Source: Candidatus Levyibacteriota bacterium | GTDB lineage: Bacteria > Patescibacteriota > Microgenomatia > Levybacterales > UBA12049 | DNA: 30,965 nucleotides | Assembly (NCBI GenBank): GCA_023245515.1 | Contig: JAHFKE010000003.1 | Location: forward strand, 1 to 30,965 | Direction of reading: 5' to 3' | In this document: in pieces, positions 6,611 through 13,086 of the stretch | Position numbering within the stretch: position 1 is the first letter of the stretch | Layout of the letters: each line of letters begins with the position of its first letter | Program-made: the position numbers and the translations under genes | The notes under the pieces: generated by a model | Told to the model about the DNA's origin: nothing | The model's input: the letters and a program-made list of their open reading frames with translations, nothing else | Databases searched by the model: none

Positions 6611-6639
6611 TTGTTTTATCTACTTTAATTTGCTATTAT
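6611..6639 (+). promoter_or_regulatory. Leaderless promoter of VOC gene 6646
   Basis: TTGTTT (6611-6616), 17-nt spacer, and extended -10 TGcTATTAT (TATTAT 6634-6639) ending 6 nt before ATG 6646. This rules out the longer reading from 6577. Confidence 0.65.
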
Positions 6640-6645
6640 CACTGT

Positions 6646-7074
6646 ATGGCTACAATAAATCCTTGGATTAACTTCAATGGCAATGCAGAAGAAGCATTTA
6701 CCTTTTATAAATCTGTTTTTGGTGGAGAGTTTGCGAAGGTGGTGCGTTTCAAAGACATTGCCAGCGCTGAATTCCCCGTGGCAGAAAAAGAAGAAAATAA
6801 AATAATGCATATCGCTTTACCTATTGGTAACAGCACTATGTTGATAGCCAATGATGTTCCTGAGGTTCTGGGGCGAGTAAATGAGCGTGAAAATAGAAGC
6901 AAGATTTTAGTAGGTACGGAAAGTAAAGAAGAGGCAGACAGATTATTTACTGGCCTTTCGGTTGGCGGAGAAGTAGAAGGACCTATGGGTGATGGCCCTT
7001 ACGGGTCATATATGGGTATGTTTCGAGATAAATACGGCATTGAATGGATAATAGAATTTTCCCCTGATAAATAA
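6646..7074 (+). CDS. VOC-superfamily (PhnB/glyoxalase-like) protein
   Basis: A 142-residue vicinal-oxygen-chelate protein with paired beta-alpha-beta-beta-beta modules. INPWINFNGNAEEAFTFYKSVFGGEF opens module 1 as in PhnB/3-demethylubiquinone methyltransferase-like proteins; GPYGSYMGMFRDKYGIEWIIEF closes module 2. Such proteins are often called glyoxalase or bleomycin-resistance-like; the substrate is unknown and enzymatic activity unproven. The start is set by the leaderless promoter at 6611-6639. It forms an operon with the next VOC gene (stop TAA, one base, ATG). Confidence 0.88.
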   Translation: MATINPWINFNGNAEEAFTFYKSVFGGEFAKVVRFKDIASAEFPVAEKEENKIMHIALPIGNSTMLIANDVPEVLGRVNERENRSKILVGTESKEEADRLFTGLSVGGEVEGPMGDGPYGSYMGMFRDKYGIEWIIEFSPDK

Positions 7075-7075
7075 A

Positions 7076-7576
7076 ATGAGTAAACTAATTACATGCATCT
7101 GGTTCGCCAACAATGACGGAGAAGAGGCAGCAAACTACTACGTAGATACTTTCAATTCAGCTCCTGGTGATCATCAGGCAAAAATTGGAGACATCACAAA
7201 AAATCCTAAAGCAAGTGAAGAAGTTTCCGGAAGACCTGAAGGATCTGTTATGACAGCTGAATACGAACTTGATGGAATAAGCTTCATGGCTCTCAATGGT
7301 GGTCCTGTTGATCAATTCAAACTTAATGGCGCAACTTCATATATTGTGGAGTGTGAAACACAAGAAGAAATTGATTTCTTCTGGGGAAAATTTTCCGCTG
7401 TTCCTGAAGCAGAGCAGTGTGGATGGTGTACAGATAAATTCGGAGTCACATGGCAGATAGCACCAAGAATTTTGGATGAAATGATGCGCGACCCTAAAAA
7501 AGCGGAGGCAGTAACAAAAGTCTTTCTGCCAATGAAAAAGCTTGATCTTGAAGCAATCCGAAAAGCTGGCGAATAA
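7076..7576 (+). CDS. VOC-superfamily PhnB-like (3-dmu-9_3-mt) protein
   Basis: A 166-residue protein of the 3-demethylubiquinone-9 3-methyltransferase/PhnB-like VOC family. Visible family features are ITCIWFANNDGEEAANYYVDTFNSA, FMALNGGPVDQFKLNGATSYIVECETQEEIDFFW and CGWCTDKFGVTWQIAPRILDEMM, followed by the usual C-terminal helix (MKKLDLEAIRKA). Despite the family name most members are uncharacterised and have no methyltransferase fold. It follows the other VOC gene as TAAaATG without SD, which suggests termination-reinitiation and perhaps a heteromeric pair. Confidence 0.9.
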   Translation: MSKLITCIWFANNDGEEAANYYVDTFNSAPGDHQAKIGDITKNPKASEEVSGRPEGSVMTAEYELDGISFMALNGGPVDQFKLNGATSYIVECETQEEIDFFWGKFSAVPEAEQCGWCTDKFGVTWQIAPRILDEMMRDPKKAEAVTKVFLPMKKLDLEAIRKAGE

Positions 7577-7597
7577 AGCTGGAAATATGGGATAAGT

Positions 7598-7624
7598 CTA
7601 CTAAGGGGAGCAAAGTAGGACGAT
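7598..7624 (+). repeat. Degenerate tRNA-end-like repeat
   Basis: CTACTAAGGGGAGCAAAGTAGGACGA aligns base by base with CCATTAGGTGGAGCCAATTAGGACGA at 10227 (about 19 of 26 identical). It lies between the PhnB-like and DUF1801 genes. Confidence 0.5.
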
Positions 7625-7626
7625 TG

Positions 7627-7632
7627 TACAAT
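7627..7632 (+). promoter_or_regulatory. Leaderless promoter of DUF1801 gene 7639
   Basis: TACAAT (7627-7632) ends 6 nt before ATG 7639. No SD is present. Confidence 0.55.
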
Positions 7633-7638
7633 TAACTT

Positions 7639-8091
7639 ATGGACAAAACAACCGCTCAAAACGACAGATCAGTCAAAGACTACATTGCTTCACTTGATGA
7701 GCAAACTGCACAGGATAGCCAGGTGCTTACTCAAATGATGCAGCGAATAAGCGGACACGCACCAAGGCTGTGGAATGTGGGAACTCTCGGGTTTGATACC
7801 TACCACTACAAATACGACAGTGGGCGCGAAGGCGACGGTCTTATTATTGGCTTTTATCCAAGAAAAGGTAAGATTACTGTTTACGTGATGGACGGCACGG
7901 CACGCTACTCAGAGTTCTTGGCTAAACTAGGTAAGTATACCACTACTGGGTATTGCCTTTATATCAAACATCTTCACGATATAGATCTGCCAATCCTTGA
8001 GAAAATCGTGCAAAAGTCATATGAGAATATAAAGTCAAAATCCCAAGACGGGCCCATAACCCAGATATTGTGGCAAACTGCAAAGAAATAG
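7639..8091 (+). CDS. DUF1801 protein (first of three)
   Basis: A 150-residue DUF1801 (YdhG-like) protein. Visible are SVKDYIASLDEQTAQDSQVLTQMMQRISG, then VGTLGFDTYHYKYDSGREGD and IIGFYPRKGKITVYVMDG, LGKYTTTGYCLYIKHLHDIDLPILEKIVQKSY. The family has a TATA-box-like fold; some members are called iron chaperones but most have no known role. It is most similar to the DUF1801 gene at 12576 (shared YHYK, GFxPRK, LGKxxxxGxCLYIK, DIDxxxLxxxxxKS). Single gene with its own leaderless promoter, between two degenerate tRNA-end repeats. Confidence 0.9.
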   Translation: MDKTTAQNDRSVKDYIASLDEQTAQDSQVLTQMMQRISGHAPRLWNVGTLGFDTYHYKYDSGREGDGLIIGFYPRKGKITVYVMDGTARYSEFLAKLGKYTTTGYCLYIKHLHDIDLPILEKIVQKSYENIKSKSQDGPITQILWQTAKK

Positions 8092-8121
8092 GTTCGAACA
8101 TATTCTGCAAGGTGGAGCTCA
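8092..8121 (+). repeat. Degenerate tRNA 3'-end-like repeat
   Basis: GGTTCGAA at its left end matches a tRNA T loop, and AAGGTGGAGCTCA at its right end matches the repeat family (GGAGC 8114-8118). It fills the gap between the DUF1801 stop and the converging EamA stop (8119-8121), which overlaps it. Confidence 0.5.
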
Positions 8122-9003
8122 AGATACTAGATAGATTCCAATGGCTGTAATTATTGCGGCTACCAATTTTCTTCGGAAATTCCTTCTCTCTTTAAAAAAT
8201 AATGCTCCAAGAAAAACCACTAATACTACCTGAGAAGACAAAATCATATTTGATTGAGAAGCAACAACGCTTAGCTTGTATGCCTGGTACACAAAAAAGA
8301 ATAGTAAAAAAGTCGCCAGACTATTAAAAAATAAAACTAATAAAGCTTTTTTATCATGATAAATTGGGGCTATCTTTCTAAAACTCTTTGGACTAAGCAG
8401 TAAAACTACAACTGCAGCTAATCCAAAGTTAAAGATTTGTAAAAAAGCCACAGATGAAAAATATTTGTTTGCAATTATTATATTGTCTAATACCGATCCT
8501 AAAGCAAATATGAGTGAGGAGAGCACTAGTAGTAAGCTATACTTCTCTATTTTAAATTTCCCTTTACCTTTGTATAGCAATATCAAAGCAGCAAGAATAA
8601 GAATGCCACCGATTATACGAGTAATACTGAATGTTTCTGTCTTAAAAACTAGCAAACCTAAAAATAAAGCAAAAAATCCTTGAAGGGATGTAATTATTGT
8701 TGACTCAGAAACCTGAACCTGTTTATATGCAGGATAAAAGAAAAAACTACCTAAGCCCCAGATGAAAACGTCGAGTGACAAAAGTAAAAATACTTTTGGA
8801 TTTAGTAAGCTATTAATGTCACTTACATGAGCTCCACTGAAGAAAAAATAGATGAAAAGTCCGTAGATTCCTCCCAAAGTAAAAGATAATGTGGCATACG
8901 CCAAGCCATCGTGAGAGGATTTCTCATGAAGTACCACCTTTTTAACGATGCTAGAAAAAACGTTTAATAGAAGTGCTATTATTACAAACCATAATCCCAA
9001 CAT
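8119..9003 (-). CDS. EamA/DMT-superfamily transporter
   Basis: A 294-residue integral membrane protein with about ten TM helices and the two-fold repeat of EamA (drug/metabolite) transporters. The end of repeat 1 reads IIGGILILAALILLYKGKGK; the end of repeat 2 reads FKERRNFRRKLVAAIITAIGIYLVS. Repeat 1 also shows SESTIITSLQGFFALFLGLLVFKTETFS. Length is normal (280-310). Substrate unknown: amino acids, nucleotides or drugs are typical. It is the only reverse-strand gene in the 5.9-20 kb region, divergent from the DUF2975 gene. I found no convincing promoter 5-9 nt from its ATG. Confidence 0.9.
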   Translation of the reverse strand: MLGLWFVIIALLLNVFSSIVKKVVLHEKSSHDGLAYATLSFTLGGIYGLFIYFFFSGAHVSDINSLLNPKVFLLLSLDVFIWGLGSFFFYPAYKQVQVSESTIITSLQGFFALFLGLLVFKTETFSITRIIGGILILAALILLYKGKGKFKIEKYSLLLVLSSLIFALGSVLDNIIIANKYFSSVAFLQIFNFGLAAVVVLLLSPKSFRKIAPIYHDKKALLVLFFNSLATFLLFFFVYQAYKLSVVASQSNMILSSQVVLVVFLGALFFKERRNFRRKLVAAIITAIGIYLVS

Positions 9004-9121
9004 GCTTATATTTTCTGATTATTTCTATAATATTGCAAGCTCGATGTCGTTGAATATAAGGAATGGTTGTGTAGCTGGGCAACCTAAGAAGTCCATTCTG
9101 GTGAATAACAATAATAATATA

Positions 9122-9150
9122 TTGACAAACGATAAATACTAGATTAGAAT
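9122..9150 (+). promoter_or_regulatory. Consensus leaderless promoter of DUF2975 operon
   Basis: TTGACA (9122-9127), 17-nt spacer, TAGAAT (9145-9150). ATG 9151 would lie before +1, so the in-frame ATG 9157, 6 nt after the -10, is the likely start. Confidence 0.75.
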
Positions 9151-9156
9151 ATGATT

Positions 9157-9684
9157 ATGAATCGTGGTTCAACCCCGACCCGCTTCGCCAAAGCTTCAGC
9201 GAGGCGAGTTAAATCAGGGTCAACATTATTTTTAAAAGCTGTTATCTTACTCGTCGCAATCGGCGTGCTCGGTGGTTTAGTTTGGTTCCCCCAGACTGAA
9301 GGAAGAGCTAACAATCTAGATCTCGTCAGTATTTACAAAGATCCGTTTATTATCTATATCTATATAGCTTCAATCCCATTTTTTATTGGGCTATATCAAG
9401 CATTCAAATTATTAAACTTCATCGATGCTAATAAAGCCTTTTCTCAAGATGCTGTGAATACACTCAAAAATATGAAATTTGCCTCACTCAGTCTTATCGG
9501 TTTTATTGCATTAGCAGTGTTGTATATCCATTTCTTTGCGCAGGGTGATGATCCGGCAGGTCCGACAATGCTTGGTATTTGTTTGAGCTTAGCATTCTGT
9601 GTGATTGCCACAGCTGCTGCTATTTTTCAAAAGCTTCTACAAAATGCGGTCGACATAAAATCAGAAAATGATTTAACCGTATGA
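9157..9684 (+). CDS. DUF2975 membrane protein
   Basis: A 175-residue protein with four TM helices (about 22-42, 66-88, 108-128, 140-160), fitting DUF2975: SIYKDPFIIYIYIASIPFFIGLYQAFKLLNFIDANKAFSQDAVNTLKNMKF is the diagnostic central part. DUF2975 proteins are regularly encoded with a small YozG-type XRE regulator, exactly as here. The function is unknown; sensing or control of the partner is inferred. The stop (TGA 9682-9684) overlaps the SD of the regulator gene. Confidence 0.85.
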   Translation: MNRGSTPTRFAKASARRVKSGSTLFLKAVILLVAIGVLGGLVWFPQTEGRANNLDLVSIYKDPFIIYIYIASIPFFIGLYQAFKLLNFIDANKAFSQDAVNTLKNMKFASLSLIGFIALAVLYIHFFAQGDDPAGPTMLGICLSLAFCVIATAAAIFQKLLQNAVDIKSENDLTV

Positions 9685-9688
9685 GGTG
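9683..9688 (+). promoter_or_regulatory. Shine-Dalgarno of the XRE gene
   Basis: GAGGTG overlaps the DUF2975 stop codon and lies 5 nt before ATG 9694. Internal operon genes such as this keep an SD while first genes do not. Confidence 0.7.
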
Positions 9689-9693
9689 TAATT

Positions 9694-9900
9694 ATGGCAA
9701 TAATAATCAATATCGATATCATGCTGGCAAAGCGAAAAATGAGTGTTACTGAACTTACTGAAAAAGTAGGTATAACTATGGCGAATCTTTCTATCTTGAA
9801 AAATGGGAAGGCAAAGGCTATCCGTTTTTCAACCTTGGAGGCAATTTGCAAAGCATTAGATTGTCAGCCAGGAGATATTCTGGAATACAGTAATAATTAA
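9694..9900 (+). CDS. YozG-like XRE-family transcriptional regulator
   Basis: A 68-residue protein that is just one Cro/CI-type HTH domain: DIMLAKRKMSVTELTEKVGITMANLSILKNGKAKAIRFSTLEAICKALDCQPGDILEY. The pattern 'NLSILKNGKAKAIRFSTLEAICKALDCQPGDIL' is typical of YozG regulators paired with DUF2975. It probably represses or tunes its own operon, but no operator palindrome stands out at 9122-9157. Confidence 0.92.
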   Translation: MAIIINIDIMLAKRKMSVTELTEKVGITMANLSILKNGKAKAIRFSTLEAICKALDCQPGDILEYSNN

Positions 9901-9904
9901 TATA

Positions 9905-10210
9905 ATGTCTAAAAATCCTATTATTAATGCCCTGAGTGCTTCTGGCTATATTGTCCTTATCGTCAGCATTATGAACTACATAACTCGGATCCAGGGCCAC
10001 AAGCCAGATACTGCATTTGCTCCTGTCATATTCTTGTCCTTACTTACTCTTTCTGCTGCATTCATGGCATACGTATTTTTCTATCAACCAGTCCAGCTTT
10101 TAATTGATGGGAAGAAAAAAGAGGCAGTAAAACTATTTACACAAACAATCGGTGTCTTTGCAACGATCACAGCAGTGGGGTTGCTCCTCCTCTTCTCCGG
10201 CCTAATTTAG
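9905..10210 (+). CDS. Three-TM membrane protein, unknown function
   Basis: A 101-residue protein with about three TM helices (about 7-26, 39-60, 79-100), a short amphipathic linker (YQPVQLLIDGKKKEAVKLFTQT) and no recognised domain. It follows the XRE gene by 4 nt, probably in the same operon. AATAAT (9893-9898), 6 nt upstream of ATG, could also act as a leaderless -10. I do not recognise a family, although this shape is common in CPR genomes. Confidence 0.65.
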   Translation: MSKNPIINALSASGYIVLIVSIMNYITRIQGHKPDTAFAPVIFLSLLTLSAAFMAYVFFYQPVQLLIDGKKKEAVKLFTQTIGVFATITAVGLLLLFSGLI

Positions 10211-10224
10211 AGATCCTGACTTCG

Positions 10225-10242
10225 TCCATTAGGTGGAGCCAA
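10225..10242 (+). repeat. Degenerate tRNA-end repeat, perfect mate of 6494-6511
   Basis: TCCATTAGGTGGAGCCAA is identical to 6494-6511, 3.7 kb away, with both copies sitting between a gene end and the next gene's promoter. TTAGGACGA follows, as at 7616. Confidence 0.8.
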
Positions 10243-10260
10243 TTAGGACGACTATGTATC

Positions 10261-10269
10261 TGATATAAT
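10261..10269 (+). promoter_or_regulatory. Leaderless extended -10 promoter of gene 10276
   Basis: TGaTATAAT with a perfect hexamer (10264-10269), 6 nt before ATG 10276. The stretch TGATATAATCTC recurs before 12576. Confidence 0.75.
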
Positions 10270-10275
10270 CTCCTC

Positions 10276-10725
10276 ATGACACTTTGGCAGCAGATTATAA
10301 TTTTCTCCTACGGTCTCTTAAATCTTACCTTTTTCTTAAAAGGGTATCATGAGGTAACGAAGAAGAAAAATGTTTTTGGATTGACGAACCATATAGTCTT
10401 CCTGGGCGCTTTTGTTTGGGGAGATATCGTAGTGCTTGGGCCATTTTGGATAGTAGTATCTATCGCTACAATCCTTCTTAATGACTGGTATCTATTTTTA
10501 TTGATACTTTCTGTTTTTTGGGCTGTAAGAAGCTTGGGGGAAATCATGTATTGGCTGAATGAGCAATTTGCAACTAAGAATCGTAATCCTGCCAACACAT
10601 TACGATTTTATAAAATTTTTAAAAATGATTCAGTATGGTTTATCTATCAACTCATCAATCAATGCGTATTGGTCATCTCAATAATATTCTCGATCTACTT
10701 CGCAAAGCTGTGGCTATCATCCTAG
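10276..10725 (+). CDS. Multi-TM membrane protein, unknown function
   Basis: A 149-residue protein with four hydrophobic segments (about 3-22, 37-58, 60-85, 117-145). Notable pieces are GLTNHIVFLGAFVWGDIVVLGPFWI and the polar loop YWLNEQFATKNRNPANTLRFYKIF. No recognised family. Start fixed by its leaderless promoter. It lies between two degenerate tRNA-end repeats, so it may be a mobile cargo gene. Confidence 0.65.
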   Translation: MTLWQQIIIFSYGLLNLTFFLKGYHEVTKKKNVFGLTNHIVFLGAFVWGDIVVLGPFWIVVSIATILLNDWYLFLLILSVFWAVRSLGEIMYWLNEQFATKNRNPANTLRFYKIFKNDSVWFIYQLINQCVLVISIIFSIYFAKLWLSS

Positions 10726-10733
10726 TTTCTGTT

Positions 10734-10760
10734 AGATTTCCTATTAGACGGAGCGTTTAG
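10734..10760 (+). repeat. Weak tRNA-end-like repeat
   Basis: CCTATTAGACGGAGCGTTTAG resembles CC-ATTAGGTGGAGCCAATTAG (GGAGC at 10750-10754). It is the last and most degraded member of the family, before the YwqK-like gene. Confidence 0.35.
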
Positions 10761-10779
10761 AGTAAAGCCTATCAGTCTT

Positions 10780-10788
10780 TGATATAAT
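10780..10788 (+). promoter_or_regulatory. Leaderless extended -10 promoter of gene 10795
   Basis: TGaTATAAT (hexamer 10783-10788), 6 nt before ATG 10795. Confidence 0.72.
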
Positions 10789-10794
10789 TGTCTT

Positions 10795-11010
10795 ATGAAA
10801 CAACAACATATTGAATATCACAAGGATGGGAGTGTTTGGGCCAAAGGGGAGATGCTTGATGGTGAGTGTGATGGGTATTGGGAGTGGTTCAGAAAAGATG
10901 GCACAAAGATGCGCTCAGGATACTTTAAAGATGGTAAGCAGGCAGGGGAATGGATCACGTATGATACAAAGGGTAAGGAGTTCAAAGTAGCCAACTTTGA
11001 TAAAAAATAG
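10795..11010 (+). CDS. YwqK/MORN-variant repeat protein
   Basis: A 71-residue protein built of three MORN-variant repeats: HIEYHKDGSVWAKGEMLDGECDG, YWEWFRKDGTKMRSGYFKDGKQAG and EWITYDTKGKEFKVANFDK. Repeats with the pattern WxxYxxDGxxxxxGxFxxGxxxG are found in proteins annotated as 'toxin-antitoxin system YwqK family antitoxin'. No partner toxin is adjacent unless Fic (11121) counts; they have separate promoters. Role unknown. Confidence 0.82.
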   Translation: MKQQHIEYHKDGSVWAKGEMLDGECDGYWEWFRKDGTKMRSGYFKDGKQAGEWITYDTKGKEFKVANFDKK

Positions 11011-11041
11011 TCTGAGCAATACCGTCTTTTTTGCTAAAATA

Positions 11042-11102
11042 GCGTGAATAGTGGTCGCTTTACGTATCAAATTCACGTCAAATTGACAAAATGGCGTGAA
11101 TA
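11042..11102 (+). promoter_or_regulatory. Three CGTGAAT half-sites around the fic promoter
   Basis: GCGTGAATA occurs at 11042-11050 and 11094-11102, with an inverted ATTCACG at 11071-11077. The last copy lies within the -35/-10 spacer. This looks like an operator. Confidence 0.5.
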
Positions 11103-11111
11103 TGATACAAT
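11083..11111 (+). promoter_or_regulatory. Promoter of fic
   Basis: TTGACA (11083-11088), 17-nt spacer, extended -10 TGaTACAAT (hexamer 11106-11111), 9 nt before ATG 11121. Confidence 0.75.
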
Positions 11112-11120
11112 TCGATAGTT

Positions 11121-12002
11121 ATGGCAACTTCAATCCCCACCAAAGAAAGACTTAAAGATCTCAAGGAAGAATACGACCACTTAAAGGTTGATAAAGACGC
11201 GCTTTTACAGATTATTGATGAAGCAGAAATACCCGAGAGCGTTTATAACTCCAACGCGATTGAAAATTCAACGCTAACACTTAAGGAAACGGAGAAGATT
11301 CTTCTTGAAATGGAGGTGTCGCGTGATATTTCTCTGCGAGAAGTTTTTGAAGCAAAAAATCTGGCACTTGTTATGGACTATGTTCGTAGGAAAGCAAAAG
11401 AGCAGGAATTATCAGAGGAACTAATCTTGCTTCTTCATCAAATGCTTATCGGCAATATTGACGAGAGTATTGCAGGGCGTTTTCGCAAAGAGCATGAATA
11501 TGTGCGTGTTGGTACGCATATAGCTCCGGCACCTGAGCATATTGAGCGGATGCTTGAGCAACATCTCATTGAGTATTCAAGTGATCATGATATTTATTTT
11601 ATTGATAAGATTGCTAAGTTTCATCTAGACTTTGAGACGATCCATCCATTTAATGATGGTAATGGTCGTATCGGTCGGGTTCTTCTTAATTACCAGCTTT
11701 TACGTTGGGGTTTCCCTGGGGTTATTATTCGAGATAAAGAAAAGAAAACCTATTATGATGCATTTAACGAATATCGTGATGGTCAGTTAGCAAAAAAAAT
11801 GGAAAGGATAGTCACGATGTCCTTGATGGAGTCTTTGCATAAGCGCATAGCCTATCTGAAAGCTAACAAAATCATTCTGCTCGTAGATTATGCAAAACAG
11901 CAACAAAAACCAACTCCCGTAGTTCTCAATGCTGCTCGTCGCCAAACAATCCCAGCATTTCGGGAAAAGGGAGTTTGGAAGATAGGCGTAGAAGCTAAAT
12001 AA
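11121..12002 (+). CDS. Fic-domain protein with C-terminal HTH-like segment
   Basis: A 293-residue Fic protein. The catalytic motif HPFNDGNGRIGR begins at H175, complete for AMP transfer. The N-terminal autoinhibitory helix SNAIEN (S44-N49, consensus [S/T]xxxE[G/N]) is present, making it a class II Fic that blocks its own ATP site. The segment RFRKEHEYVRVGTHIAPAPEHI is also family-typical. The C-terminus (about 245-290), DYAKQQQKPTPVVLNAARRQTIPAFREKGVWKIG, resembles an excisionase-type DNA-binding domain. Its target is unknown; regulation of its own promoter through the CGTGAAT repeats is inferred. The oxidase gene follows after 5 nt. Confidence 0.93.
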   Translation: MATSIPTKERLKDLKEEYDHLKVDKDALLQIIDEAEIPESVYNSNAIENSTLTLKETEKILLEMEVSRDISLREVFEAKNLALVMDYVRRKAKEQELSEELILLLHQMLIGNIDESIAGRFRKEHEYVRVGTHIAPAPEHIERMLEQHLIEYSSDHDIYFIDKIAKFHLDFETIHPFNDGNGRIGRVLLNYQLLRWGFPGVIIRDKEKKTYYDAFNEYRDGQLAKKMERIVTMSLMESLHKRIAYLKANKIILLVDYAKQQQKPTPVVLNAARRQTIPAFREKGVWKIGVEAK

Positions 12003-12007
12003 TTATT

Positions 12008-12499
12008 ATGCACAATGTTGATTTAGTTGCAAAGGCAAAAGGCATCATCGAAAGAATTTTATATATAACTATTGCCACTGTTTCAAAAGATGGGCAGCCA
12101 TGGAACAGTCCGGTCTATTCCGCGTTTGATGAAAACTACAATTTCTACTGGGCGTCTGATCAAAATGGACAACATTCAAAAAATATCGCTGAGAACAATA
12201 AAGTATTTCTTGTGATTTATGACTCAACTGCACCGGAGGGTACAGGTGAAGGCGTCTATGTGCAGGCAAAAGCTTATGTGCTGACCGGGGAAGATGAAAT
12301 TAGGAATGCATTAAAACATCTCGATGGGCGAGTGGGCAAACAAAAGGATCCGGCGACAAGAGTTCTCGAGTTTCAAGGAGATAGTCCTCGTAGAGTATAT
12401 AAAGCTGTGCCGGAAAAATTTTGGATGAATGATGACGGTGATGTGAATGGGAATTTTATAGATATCCGAACGGAAGTGGATTTGCTTACGGATAAATAA
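12008..12499 (+). CDS. Pyridoxamine 5'-phosphate oxidase family protein
   Basis: A 163-residue split-barrel flavin-binding protein. Landmarks are ERILYITIATVSKDGQPWNSPVYSAFDENYNFYWASDQNGQHSKNIAENNKVFLVIYDS and the AKAYVL strand. Members bind FMN, F420 or heme and reduce or oxidise small molecules; true PNP oxidase activity is not implied. Length is normal. It starts 5 nt after fic, without SD, and may be co-transcribed. Confidence 0.88.
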   Translation: MHNVDLVAKAKGIIERILYITIATVSKDGQPWNSPVYSAFDENYNFYWASDQNGQHSKNIAENNKVFLVIYDSTAPEGTGEGVYVQAKAYVLTGEDEIRNALKHLDGRVGKQKDPATRVLEFQGDSPRRVYKAVPEKFWMNDDGDVNGNFIDIRTEVDLLTDK

Positions 12500-12560
12500 G
12501 TTTCCCTACTCAGTCTATCTTCCGAATCGTTCACTGAGCGAGTGCGGCATCTTTAATTTC

Positions 12561-12569
12561 TGATATAAT
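12561..12569 (+). promoter_or_regulatory. Leaderless extended -10 promoter of gene 12576
   Basis: TGaTATAAT (hexamer 12564-12569), 6 nt before ATG 12576. Confidence 0.75.
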
Positions 12570-12575
12570 CTCACT

Positions 12576-13004
12576 ATGGCAGAGTTAAAAACAAAAATTA
12601 CCAATCAGAGTGCTAAGGATTTTCTAAGTAAGATTGAGCCGGAGTCAAAAAGAATAGACGGTCTTGCTCTTCTGGAAATGTTCGAGAAAGTTACCGGAGA
12701 AAAAGCAGTCATGTGGGGAACGAGTATCGTGGGATTTGGAAAATATCATTACAAATCGGAAAGAAGTACGCAGGAAGGGGACTGGATGTTGGTAGGATTT
12801 TCACCAAGAAAGCAAAACTTGTCGCTTTATATCATGCATGGCAATAACAATAGTACAGCTCTACTGGAGAAGTTGGGAAAGCACAAGAGAAGTGGTGGAA
12901 TTGGTGGCTGTTTGTATATAAATAAGCTTTCCGATGTAGATCAGGCGGTACTTGCTCAGCTCATCGAAAAATCGCTTCACTACATGAAGAAGACACACAA
13001 ATAA
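12576..13004 (+). CDS. DUF1801 protein (second of three)
   Basis: A 142-residue DUF1801/YdhG-like protein: SAKDFLSKIEPESKRIDGLALLEMFEKVTGEKAVMWGTSIVGFGKYHYKSERSTQEGDWMLVGFSPRK, then LYIMHG and LLEKLGKHKRSGGIGGCLYINKLSDVDQAVLAQLIEKSL. Same subtype as the gene at 7639, so one probably arose by duplication or separate gain. Function unknown. It is a single-gene unit with a leaderless promoter. Confidence 0.92.
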   Translation: MAELKTKITNQSAKDFLSKIEPESKRIDGLALLEMFEKVTGEKAVMWGTSIVGFGKYHYKSERSTQEGDWMLVGFSPRKQNLSLYIMHGNNNSTALLEKLGKHKRSGGIGGCLYINKLSDVDQAVLAQLIEKSLHYMKKTHK

Positions 13005-13069
13005 ATAACTGCTCAGCTTTTATTCTTTGCAGTTCTGGGAAACAGCTAATACTACACAGAGCTGATGCT

Positions 13070-13078
13070 TGTTATAAT
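13070..13078 (+). promoter_or_regulatory. Leaderless extended -10 promoter of gene 13087
   Basis: TGtTATAAT (hexamer 13073-13078), 8 nt before ATG 13087. Confidence 0.7.
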
Positions 13079-13086
13079 TATTTAGT

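Larger units (their letters stand above)
11032..11118 (+). other. Possible leaderless micro-ORF upstream of fic
   Basis: An extended -10 TGcTAAAAT (11032-11040) is followed 3 nt later by GTG (11044), which opens a 24-codon frame (VNSGRFTYQIHVKLTKWREY...) ending TAG at 11116-11118, just before the fic ATG. It may be chance. Confidence 0.25.

Noticed and set aside
6577..6645. N-terminal extension of the VOC protein from 6577
   Set aside because: It would translate the tRNA repeat and the promoter; the VOC domain starts at ATG 6646, 6 nt after an extended -10.
6110..10760. An integron with attC sites
   Set aside because: No integrase gene, and the repeats lack the paired R and L boxes of attC; they match the tRNA end instead, so I describe them only as tRNA-end repeats.
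10795..12002. YwqK-like protein and Fic as a toxin-antitoxin pair
   Set aside because: Each has its own promoter with a 110-nt gap, Fic carries its own inhibitory helix, and YwqK proteins are not shown to neutralise Fic.
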